Counted from the first letter of the stretch, positions 46,251-56,785 are shown. The stretch is 64,000 nt of DNA from Thinopyrum elongatum (GCA_011799875.1 CM022303.1:425729938-425793937); one strand, 5' to 3'. Notes: generated from the letters alone by a model not told the origin. Numbers and translations: made by a program.

Positions 46251-47823
46251 ATGGCTACATTTCTGCAAGTGTCGAAGTTCACTGAAGAGTTAAGAACCGA
46301 TGAAGAGATCAAAGAAAACAATGCAAGTGATGTAGTGGGCACCAGAACGAACTCCGAGAGAGCTACAGAAGACATTCGAAAAGCTACAGAAGACATGGCT
46401 ACATTGCTGCAAGTGTCGAAGTTCACTGAAGAGTTAAGAACTGGTGGAGAGATCGAAAAAAACAATGCAAGTGTTGTAGTGGGCACCAGAACAAACTCCG
46501 AGACAGCTACAGAAGACATTCCAAAAGCTACAGAAGACATGGCAACATTGCTGCAAGTGTCGAAGTTCACTGAAGAGTTAAGAACTGATGGAGAGATCGA
46601 AGAAAACAATGCAAGTGCTGTAGTGGGCACCAGAACGAACTCCGAGAGAGCTACAAAAGACATTCCAAAAGCTACAGAAGACATGGCTACATTGCTGCAA
46701 GTGTCGAAGTTCATTGAAGAGTTAAGAACTGATGGAGAGATCAAAGAAAACACTGCAAGTGCTGTAGTGGGCAACAAAACGAACTCCGAGAGAGCTACAG
46801 AAGACATTCCAAAAGCTACAGAAGAAATGGCTACATTGCTGCAAGTGTCGAAGTTCATTGAAGAGTTAAGAACTGATGGAGAGATCAAAGAAAACAATGC
46901 AAGTGCTGTAGTGGGCACCAGAATGAACTCCAAGAGAGCTACAGAAAGACATTCCAAAAGCTACAGAACATGGCTACAATGTTGCAAGTGTCGAAGTTCA
47001 CTGAAGATTAAGAAATGATGGAGAGATCAAAGAAAACAATGCAAGTGCTGTAGTGGGCAACAAAACGAACTCCGAGAGAGCTACAGAAGACATTCCAAAA
47101 GCTACAGAAGACATGGCTACATTGCTGCAAGTGTCGAAGTTCACTGAAGAGTTAAGAATTGATGGAGAGATCAAAGAAAACAATGCAAGTGCTGTAGTGG
47201 GCACCAGAACAAACTCCGAGAGAGCTACAGAAGACATTCGAAAAGCTACAGAAGACATGGCTACATTGCTGCAAGTGTCGAAGTTCACTGAAGAGTTAAG
47301 AACTGATGGAGAGATCGGAGAAAACAATGCAAGTGTTGTAGTGGGCACCAGAACGAACTCCGAGAGAGCTACAGAAGACATTCCAAAAGCTACAGAAGAC
47401 ATGGCTACATTGCTGCAAGTGTCGAAGTTCACTGAAGAGTTAAGAACTGATGGAGAGATCGAAGAAAACAATGCAAGTGCTTTAGTGGGCACCAGAACGA
47501 ACTCCGAGAGAGCTACAGAAGACATTCCAAAAGCTACAGAAGACATGGCTACATTGCTGCAAGTGTCGAAGCTCATTGAAGAGTTAAGAACTGATGGAGA
47601 GATCAAAGAAAACAATGCAAGTGCTGTAGTGGGCACCAGAACGAACTCCGAGAGAGCTACAGAAGACATTCCAAAAGCTACAGAAGACATGGCTACATTG
47701 CTGCAAGTGTCGAAGTTCATTGAAGAGTTAAGAACTGATGGAGAGATCAAAGAAAACAATGCAAGTGCTATAGTGGGCACCAGAAAAAACTCTGAGAGAG
47801 CTACAGAAGACATTCCAAAAGCT
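46251..47823 (+). repeat. Array of eleven 144-bp (48-codon) tandem repeats
   Basis: Units start with ATG at 46251, 46395, 46539, 46683, 46827, 46970, 47113, 47257, 47401, 47545 and 47689. Nine spacings are exactly 144 or end the array; the fifth and sixth units are 143. Each unit encodes an amphipathic stretch (TLLQVSKFTEELRTDGEI) and a polar stretch (NNASAVVGTRTNSERATED). Unit 5 has a one-base gain and a two-base loss, and unit 6 has a one-base loss; together they shift the frame. The near identity of units indicates recent unequal exchange or slippage. Confidence 0.95.
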
Positions 47824-48101
47824 GAAGGTGGGCAATCAACATGCGGAAGTTCAACTTCAACAAGCTTGATTGAAGAGGTCTTTGGAGGTGAGTGAGAACT
47901 GCACATTTGGGAACTTCGCTGTGCTATATTTATCAAATATGTTACTCTCCTTTCCAAATCACAATAAATGGAAAATACTTACAAGAGCATGGGCTAAAAT
48001 TGTTTTCGTAAATGGAAATAAACGAATTCTAAGTCCTTGAAAAAGATAATTAAAATATCATGTATGTTGTGATTTTTCTTGGCACAATAACAATTGGTTG
48101 A

Positions 48102-48330
48102 CACTTTGTTTGCTGACATCGTTTTTGATCTGCCATGAAGGTATGGACAAGCAACCTATAGAAAATGTGTACACAAGAAGGGATCGGAAGCAAAAAGAAT
48201 TGTCAGAAGGTTCCACTTTGTTTGCTCACATCAGTTCTGACAGTGCCCATGAAGGTATACACAAGCCACCTATAAAAAATGTATACGAGGGAAGTGATCC
48301 CAAGCAAAAAGGATCCACAGGGGGGGAAGT
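48102..48330 (+). repeat. Two tandem repeats of about 112-114 bp spanning the second exon's acceptor
   Basis: cactttgtttgct occurs at 48102 and 48214, and catgaaggtat at about 48134 and 48248. The first copy includes the 3' end of intron 1 (acceptor before 48141); the second is fully inside exon 2. Coding in each has a PPI/PIENVY-like segment and KQK. Confidence 0.75.
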
Positions 48331-48609
48331 TGCTTCAATGAAACTGAACAAAGCAATGAACCCAGGGAGCAGCAGTCACGCCACAAGGATTGCAACCTCA
48401 ACATGCAATATGTTGGACTCAAAAAGTTTATCAGAAAAGGAACACGAGAAAGAAATGAAAATGGCAGAAACAGCTTTACTAGGAAAAGAACCCAGGGAGC
48501 AGCAGTATGGGATCTGATATTTTACTTCTGTCTGTTTGTTTCTCTTCTTGTCTTACTGTTTCATTTATATTTATGGATATTTGATTATTTCCAACATGAC
48601 ATGGTATAG

Positions 48610-50046
48610 GCTAACTCAATTTTACGAGGAGTTCAACACATATAATGAAATCTATGTCAGTTTTGTTGAGATGGGTCTTCGAGAAAATCTGCTGAAAGGA
48701 ATATATGCATATGGTAATTCCTACTTTATCTGTTACTATGTTGAGATGCTTATTTGCGTATACAGTTATTTCTTGACTCGACATGTATTATAGTGAAGTC
48801 TGATTTTGTTTGAAGGTCCGGAGAAGCCTTCTGCAGTCCATCAACGAGGAATTGTCCCATTGTGCAAGGGTCTGGATGTTATTCAACAGTCACTCTCTGG
48901 AACAACAGTGACACTTGCCTGTGGAGTTCTCCAGCGACTCAATTATGGATCCACGGAATGCCAAACTTTGGTTCTTGTACCAACGCGTGACTTGGCACAG
49001 GAGAGTGAGAAAGTTATTGGAGCACTTGGTCAGTGGCTAGGTGTCAAAGCTCATGCTTGTCTTGGACGAACTAGTATTCGTGAGGACAAACAAATTTTGT
49101 CCACCAGCACTCAGGTTATTGTCGCTACTCCTAGCCGCGCTCTTGACATGCTGAGAGGACGAGCGCTCTGTCCAGATAACATCAGAATGTTTGTCTTGGA
49201 TGAAGCAGATGAAATACTCAGCAGGAGGTTTGAAGAACCAGGTTCGTTTTGCATCATTATACCAGCTCAGTTGTATGGTGATCACAATGGTTGCAAAACT
49301 TTTCTCGTACTACTTGTTCTATTTAATTTGAAAGATAAAAATAAATCTTGTAAAGCTTGCAATTCTATGGTGGCGTCTATTTTCGTAACTTTGACAATTC
49401 ATCTTTCTTGTAGATCTATGATATTATCCAGCTTCTCCCAGCCAAAATCCAGTTTGCTGTATTCTCTACCATCATGTCCCATGAAGCTCTCGAACTTTGC
49501 CGGAAATGCATGAATAAACCTATGAAGGTCATCGTGCCGAAAGATGAAGAACTTGAGGGTTTTAGTATTAAGCAGTTCTATGTAAAAGCTGAGGAGGAAG
49601 AATCAAAGTTTGAAAAATTATGTGATCTTTTTGACACCATGGCGGTCACGCAAAACATTATCTTTGTCAACGCACGTCGGAAGGTCAAGTCATTGACCGA
49701 AAAGATCGGAGGCAGGGGGTACACTGTCTCGGCAAGCCATGGTGGTATGGACCAGCACGCCAGAGATTTTGCCGTTCAGGATCTCCGGTCGGGATCATCC
49801 CGTGTCCTCGTCACCACCGATCTTCGTGGCACCGACACATTGCAGGTCTCTGTTGTCATCAACTATGATCTGCCAACACAACCAGTACAATACATTCGTC
49901 ATGTTCGACGAAGTGGACAGCCTGGAGGGAATGGTGTTGCTATCAGCTTCATTGCTCGTGCTGATGAGCGTGTCCTGTCTGACATCCAAAGGTTCTGCAA
50001 TGCTCAGATGGTGGAGTTACCTTCCAACGTCGCTGACCTCCTGTGA
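48610..50046 (+). pseudogene. Degenerate eIF4A-type DEAD-box helicase part of the chimeric gene
   Basis: Exons 48610-48713, 48816-49241 and 49414-50046 follow plant eIF4A from the Q-motif region to the C-terminal NVADLL. Motif II (VLDEADEIL) is kept. Other motifs are changed: the Q motif has PEKPSAVHQ with the usual Gln replaced by His; motif I reads LSGTTVT, without the Walker Lys; SAT of motif III reads STI; motif V reads [10 protein letters not shown]; motif VI reads RHVRRSGQ. Such a protein should not bind ATP or unwind RNA normally. One extra base at the end of the second of these exons breaks the frame into the last exon. The usual eIF4A N-terminal residues are replaced by the upstream fusion partner. 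Confidence 0.85.
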
Positions 50047-51834
50047 GCAATTCCATATGGTGTGCAGATGGCTATGTATACTTGTTTTTGCTATCGTTGC
50101 CCGGAGAGCTGCGCAACAGCTGCATTTTGTTGAACTGTGGGAGTTGTCTTGTGGGATTGTACCTTGTTGAGTAAACCGGTATTTATGTCATGGTGGTTCG
50201 ATACTGAACCTAATGTGGTGCAAATAGTTGTTTGAAATGTTTTGTTGGTTCACCTGTTGGTTTACTAGTATTGTCTAGCCTATCCTGGGCCTCGACCTGT
50301 GTAGTGATGAAAGCAGCGACCAACTCGCAGCACCAACGTACGAAGTCTGTACTTAATGCATGGGTTATTATTTGACCTGATTTGCCTGATGCATGGGTTC
50401 AATTCTTTCCCTTTAATTTCAGCCAATCCAATTTAATTTCGCCTCTCTCTTTCTCCTTGCTCCTCGCTATATTTCTTCAGGATACCGAGACCCGCACTTT
50501 ACCTCTTTCTTGATTCTCGAGATGGCTTGCTGAAGGTAACTCACATACATATATAAGGGAAATGCTTATACCCGGTGAAGGTAACTCACATACATATATA
50601 AGGGAAACGCTTATACCCGATCGACACCAGATCCCTTTTGCTGCTTCAATTTGTCTAAAAAAACTGGTTGGCTGCCTGACCATCTAACAGTTGTCCGTTG
50701 ACTTTTAAAAAAAGTTCATAAAAATTTAAAAATTTAAATCTGAAAAAAAGAGTTTACATTTTTAAAGTTCATCGAATTTGAAAAAAAGTTCATGAAATTT
50801 TAAAAACTTCTTTGATTTTGAAAGAAGTTCATCGATTTAGAAGGAAAGTTAATCAATTTTGAAAATAAATTCACAAATTTTAAAAAGTTCATCGATTTTG
50901 AAAAAAGTTTATCGAATTTGAAAAAGTCATCAAATTCGAAAAAACGTTCATCCAATTTAAAAAAAGTTCATGGGATTTTGAAAAAAAGGTTAATTGATTG
51001 AATTTATTTTCATCTAGTTTTAGAAAATTTCATCGATTTGAAGAAAACGTTCACGTTTTGCGAACAATTCATCGAACCAGGAAGAAGAAAAAACAGAAAA
51101 CAAAAAAAGAAAAAGAACAAATAAAAGAGGAGAAAAGTTAAAGGTTATCAGAGCCACTTTGGTGGCGTGGTGGTTACACCCTCATCCCTCAATTAAGGAG
51201 ATTGCTGGCGCTTTTTTGCGAATTAAGACACAAAAAAGAAAATATTAGATGGGCCGGCCCAGCGTGGGGGCGCTTCAGGATACGCCAGCTAGCATAATTG
51301 GTCATCAAGTTCAATATGAAATATTGTTTATGGTCCTAGGTTTGATTCCCGGGGACGCAATATTTTGTTGTCTATTATGAACCTTTTTTTTTACATATTG
51401 TGAGCGAGATACGTGCACCTGCCAATGGGCTGAGGCCCATTGTTGCGCTGGTGCGAACCTTTTTTTAACTTATTTCGAGAAAAATAGTACCAACTCAGAA
51501 TGAATAAATCTTAAAAAATAAAAAATAATTATGGATGAACGGATTATTTTTTCCGGAGAAACACCTTTTACTTTATTAGTAAAATAAGGTATAGAAGTTT
51601 AGCATTTCAGACATTACATGGCTGATGCTCCGAGGAATGTCTCATTGACAGAGACCGGAAGTGAGAATATTTCAGTGATGCGGCGAAGTGTGGTCATGAG
51701 GCATTAGATTAGTGATTATAATTTTTTTTCTTCCGATGCAACGCAAGGGCATGTTTGACAGTGTATTCTAGTTTATAGTTCAGTAGAGTAGATCCGCAAA
51801 AGAATAGTAGAGTACTACTGTAGAAAAAAAAATT
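50047..51834 (+). other. Intergenic DNA between the chimeric gene and AAE14
   Basis: No gene. It contains a perfect-looking tandem pair of 45 bp (units at 50532 and 50577, gaaggtaactcacatacat...) and a long stretch at about 50700-51060 of imperfect repeats of aaaagttcatcgattttg, typical of Triticeae transposon sequence. Confidence 0.55.
51283..51365 (+). repeat. Possible tRNA-derived SINE or tRNA pseudogene remnant
   Basis: Box-A-like tagcataattgg (51290-51301) and box-B-like ggtttgattcc (51339-51349) lie at tRNA-like spacing, followed by cgggg. The acceptor-stem halves do not pair, so it is not a functional tRNA gene. Confidence 0.3.
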
Positions 51835-51888
51835 CTCCATTCCATAATGTAAGATGTTTTTTACTTAGTGTCGAAAAACACGAGGGAG
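51835..51888 (+). mobile_element. Stowaway-type MITE remnant
   Basis: Starts ctccattccataatgtaag and ends gtgtcgaaaaacacgagggag followed by TA. The ends resemble the CTCCCTCCGT terminal repeats of Triticeae Stowaway elements, much of the body being lost. It lies about 200 bases upstream of the AAE14 start. Confidence 0.55.
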
Positions 51889-52091
51889 TACCACTGTAGG
51901 TCCGAGCTAATACAAAACTCGTCGATGCGGACGGTCGCGGACGGATGCCTACGGCTGCACATCGACCTCTATGGTTGGTGTGACGGGGCGTGCTAGCAGC
52001 CAAACAAGTAGCCTTCTTTTGGATTGGATTCGCAATCCTGTATACACTTTCTGGCACGAGCTCTCCCTTCCGCGTCGCTCCCGCCTCATTC

Positions 52092-55000
52092 ATGGCAAGT
52101 GGCCACATCGCCCAATGCCTCGGTGGCATCCTCGCCAGGCGGGCCGGCGCTACTGTGGCCGTCTCCGGCGACCTCCGTCAGAACGGTGCTCAGCTCGTGG
52201 ATGGCGTGCGCAGTCTGGCAGCCGGCCTCTTGGAGCGCGGCGTCCGTCCCGGTGATGTCGTCGCCGTCGTCGGCTTCAACAGGTACGCACAAGGCTACTG
52301 CAGCTCACATCGCCTGCCTCTCTTCCTCCATTTCACAATTGCTAGTCAACCATCTGTTCTTGGCCCTCCGCAAGTCAACCCTCGGGCTTGGCACACACAG
52401 AGAACAATATCCAAGATACTTGAAACGAATCTGAGCATGAAAATTGTATATCAGTATCATCAACTTTTCATGTGATCGCCTGTAGCATTGAGTACATGGA
52501 GCTGTTGCTGGCCATCCCTTACATCGGAGCAATCGTTGCCCCTCTCAACTACCGCTGGGTAAGAGCATTCTTCTTCCTCTAACTAGATGAACAAATCAAC
52601 ATCTCCGCACTACATCATACAGTATGACCTGAAATCTTCCAAATGCAATTAAACTCCAACTCGTATTGCTGCATGAGTATTTGAAGCTGGCCATTTGCCT
52701 GAATGTGTCATTCTGAAGAATGCAAAAAATAAAGAATGCCGTCGTCTTTCTTCTCGTCTAGAGTTTCGAGGAGGCGGTGCAGGTGCTGGAGCTTGTGCGG
52801 CCGTCGGCATTCATCTTTGATGGTGCTTACAGCTCATGGGCGCTCCGGTTGATGGAGAGCCAGAGCTTCTCATCCATCTGCCTTTACGTCACCATCGGGG
52901 ATCCTGTCAACACCGGCCAAGGTGCAAACTGTAAGTATGCAGAAGATGGAGAGATGCCTCTTTCTCTTTTCCTTTTTTGGATTGACCACAAAATAGATCG
53001 TTACAGGATCTAAGACCGGCGTTTGTAAATGTTCTGCATTCAACATGTTATTTTCAGTTGTGTCAGTTGATCATGTCAAGAGGAGTTGCAGAGGAACCAC
53101 GGAAATGGAGCCCGTGTCGGCTCCGAGGGATGTCGGTTTAATATGCTTCACATCTGGTAAAAGCTCCGGGCTGGTTCTTGGCTTCGATTTGTATTAAGCC
53201 TTTTACCGGCAGTGCTAGAGCTTTTTAAGCCCTGCATTTTGACAAAACATAGGTTGAATTGATGTTTGGTCCTGATTCAGGAACCACTGGACAGCCAAAG
53301 GGCGTAGCAATAAGCCATACATCTTTGATCATTCAATCTCTTGCAAAAATCGCCGTTGTCGGCTACGGTGAGGATGATGTATGCTTTCAGGATCCATGTA
53401 CCATTGTAGTTATTTAAAATTGCATTAGCTTATCCAACTTCATGCACTACTCGCTAGGGCGTCAAATGATGTTATTAAGTTTCATGCTATTTGAGTGTAA
53501 CTGACTTTTTATTTCACAAAATAATAATAGTTGTTATAATTATTGTATGGTTACAGGTCTACCTACATACAGCCCCTCTATGCCATATCGGAGGGATCTC
53601 TTCATGCTTGGCCATCCTGATGGCTGGAGGCTGCCATGTCCTGATACCTAAATTCGACGCAAAATCAGCTATCAAAGCAATCCAAGAACACAAAGTGACT
53701 TGTTTCATCACCGTTCCCACAATCATGGCTGACCTCCTGTCCTATTCTCGGTAACCGATAGTGCTAAAATACAATCTAAAAGCCTAACAATGCCCAGTTT
53801 GTTGTTGACTTTCGGTACTTGATCAGGAAAGACAAGATATCAGGATGCGGGTCGGTGACTAAGATTCTCAATGGTGGCGGCGGGTTGTCGGATGAGTTGA
53901 TAAATGGAGCTTCTCATTTATTTTTTAACGCTGCTATCTTTTCAGCTTATGGTATATGTTCTTACCACCAAATGCCACTTCACTTTATCTGCAGTTTCTT
54001 TAGAAATTAGAATTATGTAATCATTTTTATGCTTACTAACAGTAACATCGCTTATCTGAGTACTGAACTTGTTTTTATCAGGGATGACAGAGGCATGCTC
54101 ATCGCTGACATTCATGCGTATCAACAACCCAGAACTTCAAGAAACCAAGAACCAGTTAACCAAGCAATCTGAAGGTGTTTGTGTTGGAAAGCCATCACCT
54201 CATGTCGAGATACGAATCGGTAGAGATGAAAGTAACAGTACCTCTTCACAAATGGGGAAAATCTTGACAAGTGGCTTGCACACAATGGTTGGATACTGGG
54301 GGAACAGTACGGCTGATACACCAGAATCTGTTAGGAATGGATGGCTTGACACCGGGGACACTGGATGGATAGATAGGACCGGTAAACTATGGCTCATGGG
54401 GCGGCAAAAAGGCCGCATAAAAAGCGGAGGGGAAAATGTTTACCCGGAAGAGGTGCTTCTTGTTTTGCTGGTGCATGTGATGTCCTCTTCAATCTTCTCA
54501 AGCTGATATATTAGGCGTTAGTTTCTTCATCTTTAAAAACAACCATGCATAATGATCAACATCTCAAATATTTGCAGGTAGAACTAGTGCTGTCACAGCA
54601 CCCAGGGGTAGCTAAAGCTGTGGTTTTCGGTGTACCAGATAGTCGCCTTGGGGAGAAAATTGTCGCTTGTGTTAGCATCACGGATGAATGGAGATGGGTT
54701 GATGCAACAGCTGAGCACCAAGGAGAAGGCAAGGAAGTGTCTGCTCATATCCTTCAAGAGTATTGCAGGAGAAAAAATCTGAGCAGGTTAGCAATCCCTC
54801 CCCTCTTAATTACCACATTCTGGAGTAGCATGCCCTACTGCTGGAAATCAATCAATAGACTAGGTCTTAAACAGTGCAGACAAATGAAAGAAAATGCTAC
54901 TCCCTCTGTAAACTTTTATAAGACCTTTTAGATCAGGGAGTCTATATTAGTACGGAGGAGCTACATCTAATCCTACATTTATTCTCTGCAGATAATAGTA

Positions 55001-55255
55001 GTCACTAGGTTATTTCAGGCATGCACATATTTATTTGACATTCTTGAAGCTTTTTCTTAAAGGATTACGTGTATTACTGCGCGTACACTCTTTTCTCCAG
55101 TAACTTGTAGTGATCCTCTTTGGAACAGATTCAAGGTGCCAAGATTATATTATCACTGGAGTAGGCCGTTCCCAGTGACCACCACAGGCAAAATTAAAAG
55201 AGAGGAGCTGAAGGCCAAGGTCTTGGCTTGCATGCAACCGCTTAGTAGTTTGTAG
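52092..55255 (+). CDS. AAE14: 2-succinylbenzoate--CoA ligase (o-succinylbenzoyl-CoA synthetase), ten exons, 551 residues
   Basis: It activates o-succinylbenzoate with CoA and ATP in phylloquinone (vitamin K1) synthesis. Exons: 52092-52282, 52486-52558, 52762-52930, 53058-53156, 53281-53378, 53557-53750, 53827-53951, 54082-54452, 54578-54786 and 55129-55255. All introns are GT-AG, all phases match, and the total is 1,656 bases. AMP-binding motifs are TSGTTGQPKGVAIS across exons 4-5, AYGMTEACSS across exons 7-8, and WLDTGDTGWIDRTGKLWLMG then GRIKSGGENVYPEE in exon 8. The catalytic Lys is in TTTGKIKREEL in exon 10. The protein ends SSL, as I recall for the Arabidopsis enzyme, where it acts as a peroxisomal signal; plastid targeting has also been reported for that enzyme. 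Start 52092 (MASGHIAQCL) aligns with the family start; an in-frame ATG at 51990 would add 34 residues. No lesion is seen. Confidence 0.93.
54900..54961 (+). mobile_element. Short Stowaway-type MITE in AAE14 intron 9
   Basis: Starts ctccctctgtaaacttttat and ends tctatattagtacggaggag, imperfect inverted ends of the Stowaway type, with TA at 54898-54899 and 54962-54963. It is only about 60 bases, so internally deleted. It lies in the intron and does not disturb splice sites. Confidence 0.7.
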
Positions 55256-55572
55256 CTTCAGGCCGTGGACTAACAATCACGTGGGATTCTTCTCTCCACC
55301 GACCATTTCCAATGGAGTTTCAGTTTTGTACGAGTTTACATGTACGGACATGCATGGCCTAGTTTTGGATATTCGGTTGTAGCGGTCATCAGTGAAGAAA
55401 TAGTCTACGTAAGAAAAATATAGAACCCTAAAATTGTGTGCTGTATTGATTAGATCCTCGTGAACAGAGGTGGAGCTGTGTACACTGCTGTGGGGAGGAG
55501 GGTGAAGGATTTTTTTTGAGGAGGGCTTAGATTAGATTTTTCTTTTAGCATTTGGCCCTGCTCACTCACGAG

Positions 55573-55790
55573 GATCACATGTGTTACTGCACGTACATTG
55601 GCTTCTTTTCTCCAGTAACTTGTCACGATCTTTTTGAAACAGATTCAAGATGCCAAGATTATATCACCACTGGAATAGGCCGTTCCAGTGCCACCACGGG
55701 TAAAATTAAAAGAGAGAAGCTAAAGGCCGAGATCTTGACATGCATGCAACCATGTAGCAGTTTGTAGCTTCAGGCCATGGACCAACAATA
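55573..55790 (+). pseudogene. Decayed tandem copy of AAE14 exon 10
   Basis: 55573-55790 matches about 55060-55275, covering the end of intron 9, exon 10 and the start of the 3' UTR. The acceptor (gaaacag then attcaag) is kept, but small losses around 55690-55700 shift the frame so that it reaches a stop at the TGK motif. It retains the last codons (AGC AGT TTG TAG). It cannot replace the true last exon. Confidence 0.85.
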
Positions 55791-55867
55791 GCAACAACCA
55801 TGGTATGTTAATGATACAAGATTAAAAGTGTGAAAATAACACAGACCATAGACATATTTACGCTGCC

Positions 55868-56098
55868 ATCCCACGAGTTGTACCGGTTCGCTAGAAAGCT
55901 CCCGCACGAGCCAGACGAACAGGAATCCATCCCCATCCCCAGCCTCGCAGGAAAGCCAGGGCTAGGGTTCGCCGCCGCCGGCCGCCGCCGCCAGCTGCGG
56001 CGACCGTCCTCGCCCGCCGCCGCCGGCCGCCGCCGCCAGCTGCGGCGACCGTCCTCGCCCGCCGCCGCCAGCTCTGGCGACCGTCCTCGCCCGCCCAG
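55868..56098 (+). other. GC-rich 5' exon of the Myb/SANT-like gene, with 45-bp repeats
   Basis: A CCG-rich segment ending at a good donor (cgcccag then gtatac, 56098/56099). It includes about two and a half copies of a 45-base repeat (ccgccgccgccagctgcggcgaccgtcctcgcc...) at about 55968-56096. A leader or first coding exon is likely; no recognisable domain. Confidence 0.4.
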
Positions 56099-56524
56099 GT
56101 ATACTCCCCTTCCTCCTTCCTCCCTCCTCTCTCCTTCTTCCCTCTGCCTCTTGCATCCTTTCCTCCCCTGTACCCCACGGCCCTGCTCCGGCCGACCGTC
56201 CGGCGGCGCCGGCGCCGGCGCCCAGGCCCTCCTTTCTCCTCCTCCCCCTCTCCTCCCTCCTCACTCCTTCCTCCTCTGCCCTTCTTGCAGCCCATCCTCC
56301 CCTGTTCCCCGCAGCCATGGTTCGTCCGGCAGTCCGGCGGCGCCGGCACCGGCGTACTGGCCCTCCATCTCCTCCTCCCCCCTCTCCTCCCTCCTCCCTC
56401 CATCCCTCCATCCCTCTTCCCTCTTCCCTGTTAATGCGTACTGGCCCTCATCTCTGTTAATGCAAATTTTTGCTATTTTTTCTGGTGATATCCATTCATT
56501 GATGATGATTTTGCATCTTTGTAG

Positions 56525-56588
56525 GTTGAAGATATAGTGGACACAGGGAATACTGTCTCCTGGGTCATTGCCCATTTACAAAAGAAAG
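56525..56588 (+). pseudogene. Captured exon resembling hypoxanthine-guanine phosphoribosyltransferase
   Basis: A 64-base stretch between an acceptor (tttgtag) and a donor (aaag then gtagaa) encodes VEDIVDTGNTVSWVIAHLQKK. The VEDIVDTGNT core is the PRPP-binding motif of HGPRT, and phase and ends fit an exon of that gene. No other HGPRT exon is seen nearby. It lies between the GC-rich 5' exon and the Myb/SANT-like ORF and could be spliced into that transcript. Confidence 0.65.
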
Positions 56589-56785
56589 GTAGAAATATTA
56601 TCCATCTAACTTCCTGTGTTAATGCATATTTTTGCTTTTTTTGTGATTAGATGATTAATACGCATAGATTGGACATTGTGGGTATATTGCTTGAACATAA
56701 CTTGCTGCATATTGCTATTAGTGCTGCATATTGCTATGTGATTGAGCTATGCTTCTCAATTGAATTTATTTTGCTTGATTGAAGA

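Larger units (their letters stand above)
44901..50046 (+). pseudogene. Chimeric gene: CCHC knuckle + DUF4283-like domain + 48-residue repeats + eIF4A-type helicase
   Basis: Five exons are inferred: 44901-47887, 48141-48504, 48610-48713, 48816-49241 and 49414-50046. All introns are GT-AG, and the first three junctions keep one frame (phases 1, 2, 1), so the zinc-knuckle part and the helicase part read as one gene. The first exon has CFACKETSHNLDQC (about 44974-45015), then a DUF4283-like region (about 45115-45560) and repeats. Lesions: TAA at 46227-46229, two one-base losses in repeat units 5 and 6 (about 46945-47020), and one extra base at the end of exon 4 (near 49236). Either it is a recent pseudogene or some lesions are assembly errors. 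I know no standard protein with this architecture. An alternative is two genes read together by chance, but the matching splice phases argue against it. Confidence 0.6.

Noticed and set aside
46226..47957. Long reverse-strand ORFs (243 and 319 codons) across the 144-bp repeats, with a hydrophobic repeat.
   Set aside because: The repeat length is a multiple of three and the unit lacks reverse stops, so the reverse frame is open automatically. The forward strand has the domain context, splice sites and start.
50700..51060. Candidate coding or regulatory array of gttcatcga repeats.
   Set aside because: Imperfect AT-rich repetition with no frame and no symmetry; common background in Triticeae transposon sequence.
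51990..52091. An upstream in-frame ATG (51990) as the AAE14 start giving a plastid transit peptide.
   Set aside because: The family start aligns at 52092, and the extra 34 residues are hydrophobic and not convincingly transit-like. It remains possible.
55891..56411. Reverse ORFs of 149-170 codons rich in Arg and Gly.
   Set aside because: They mirror CCG-repeat sequence in the leader exon of the Myb/SANT-like gene; no recognisable domain.
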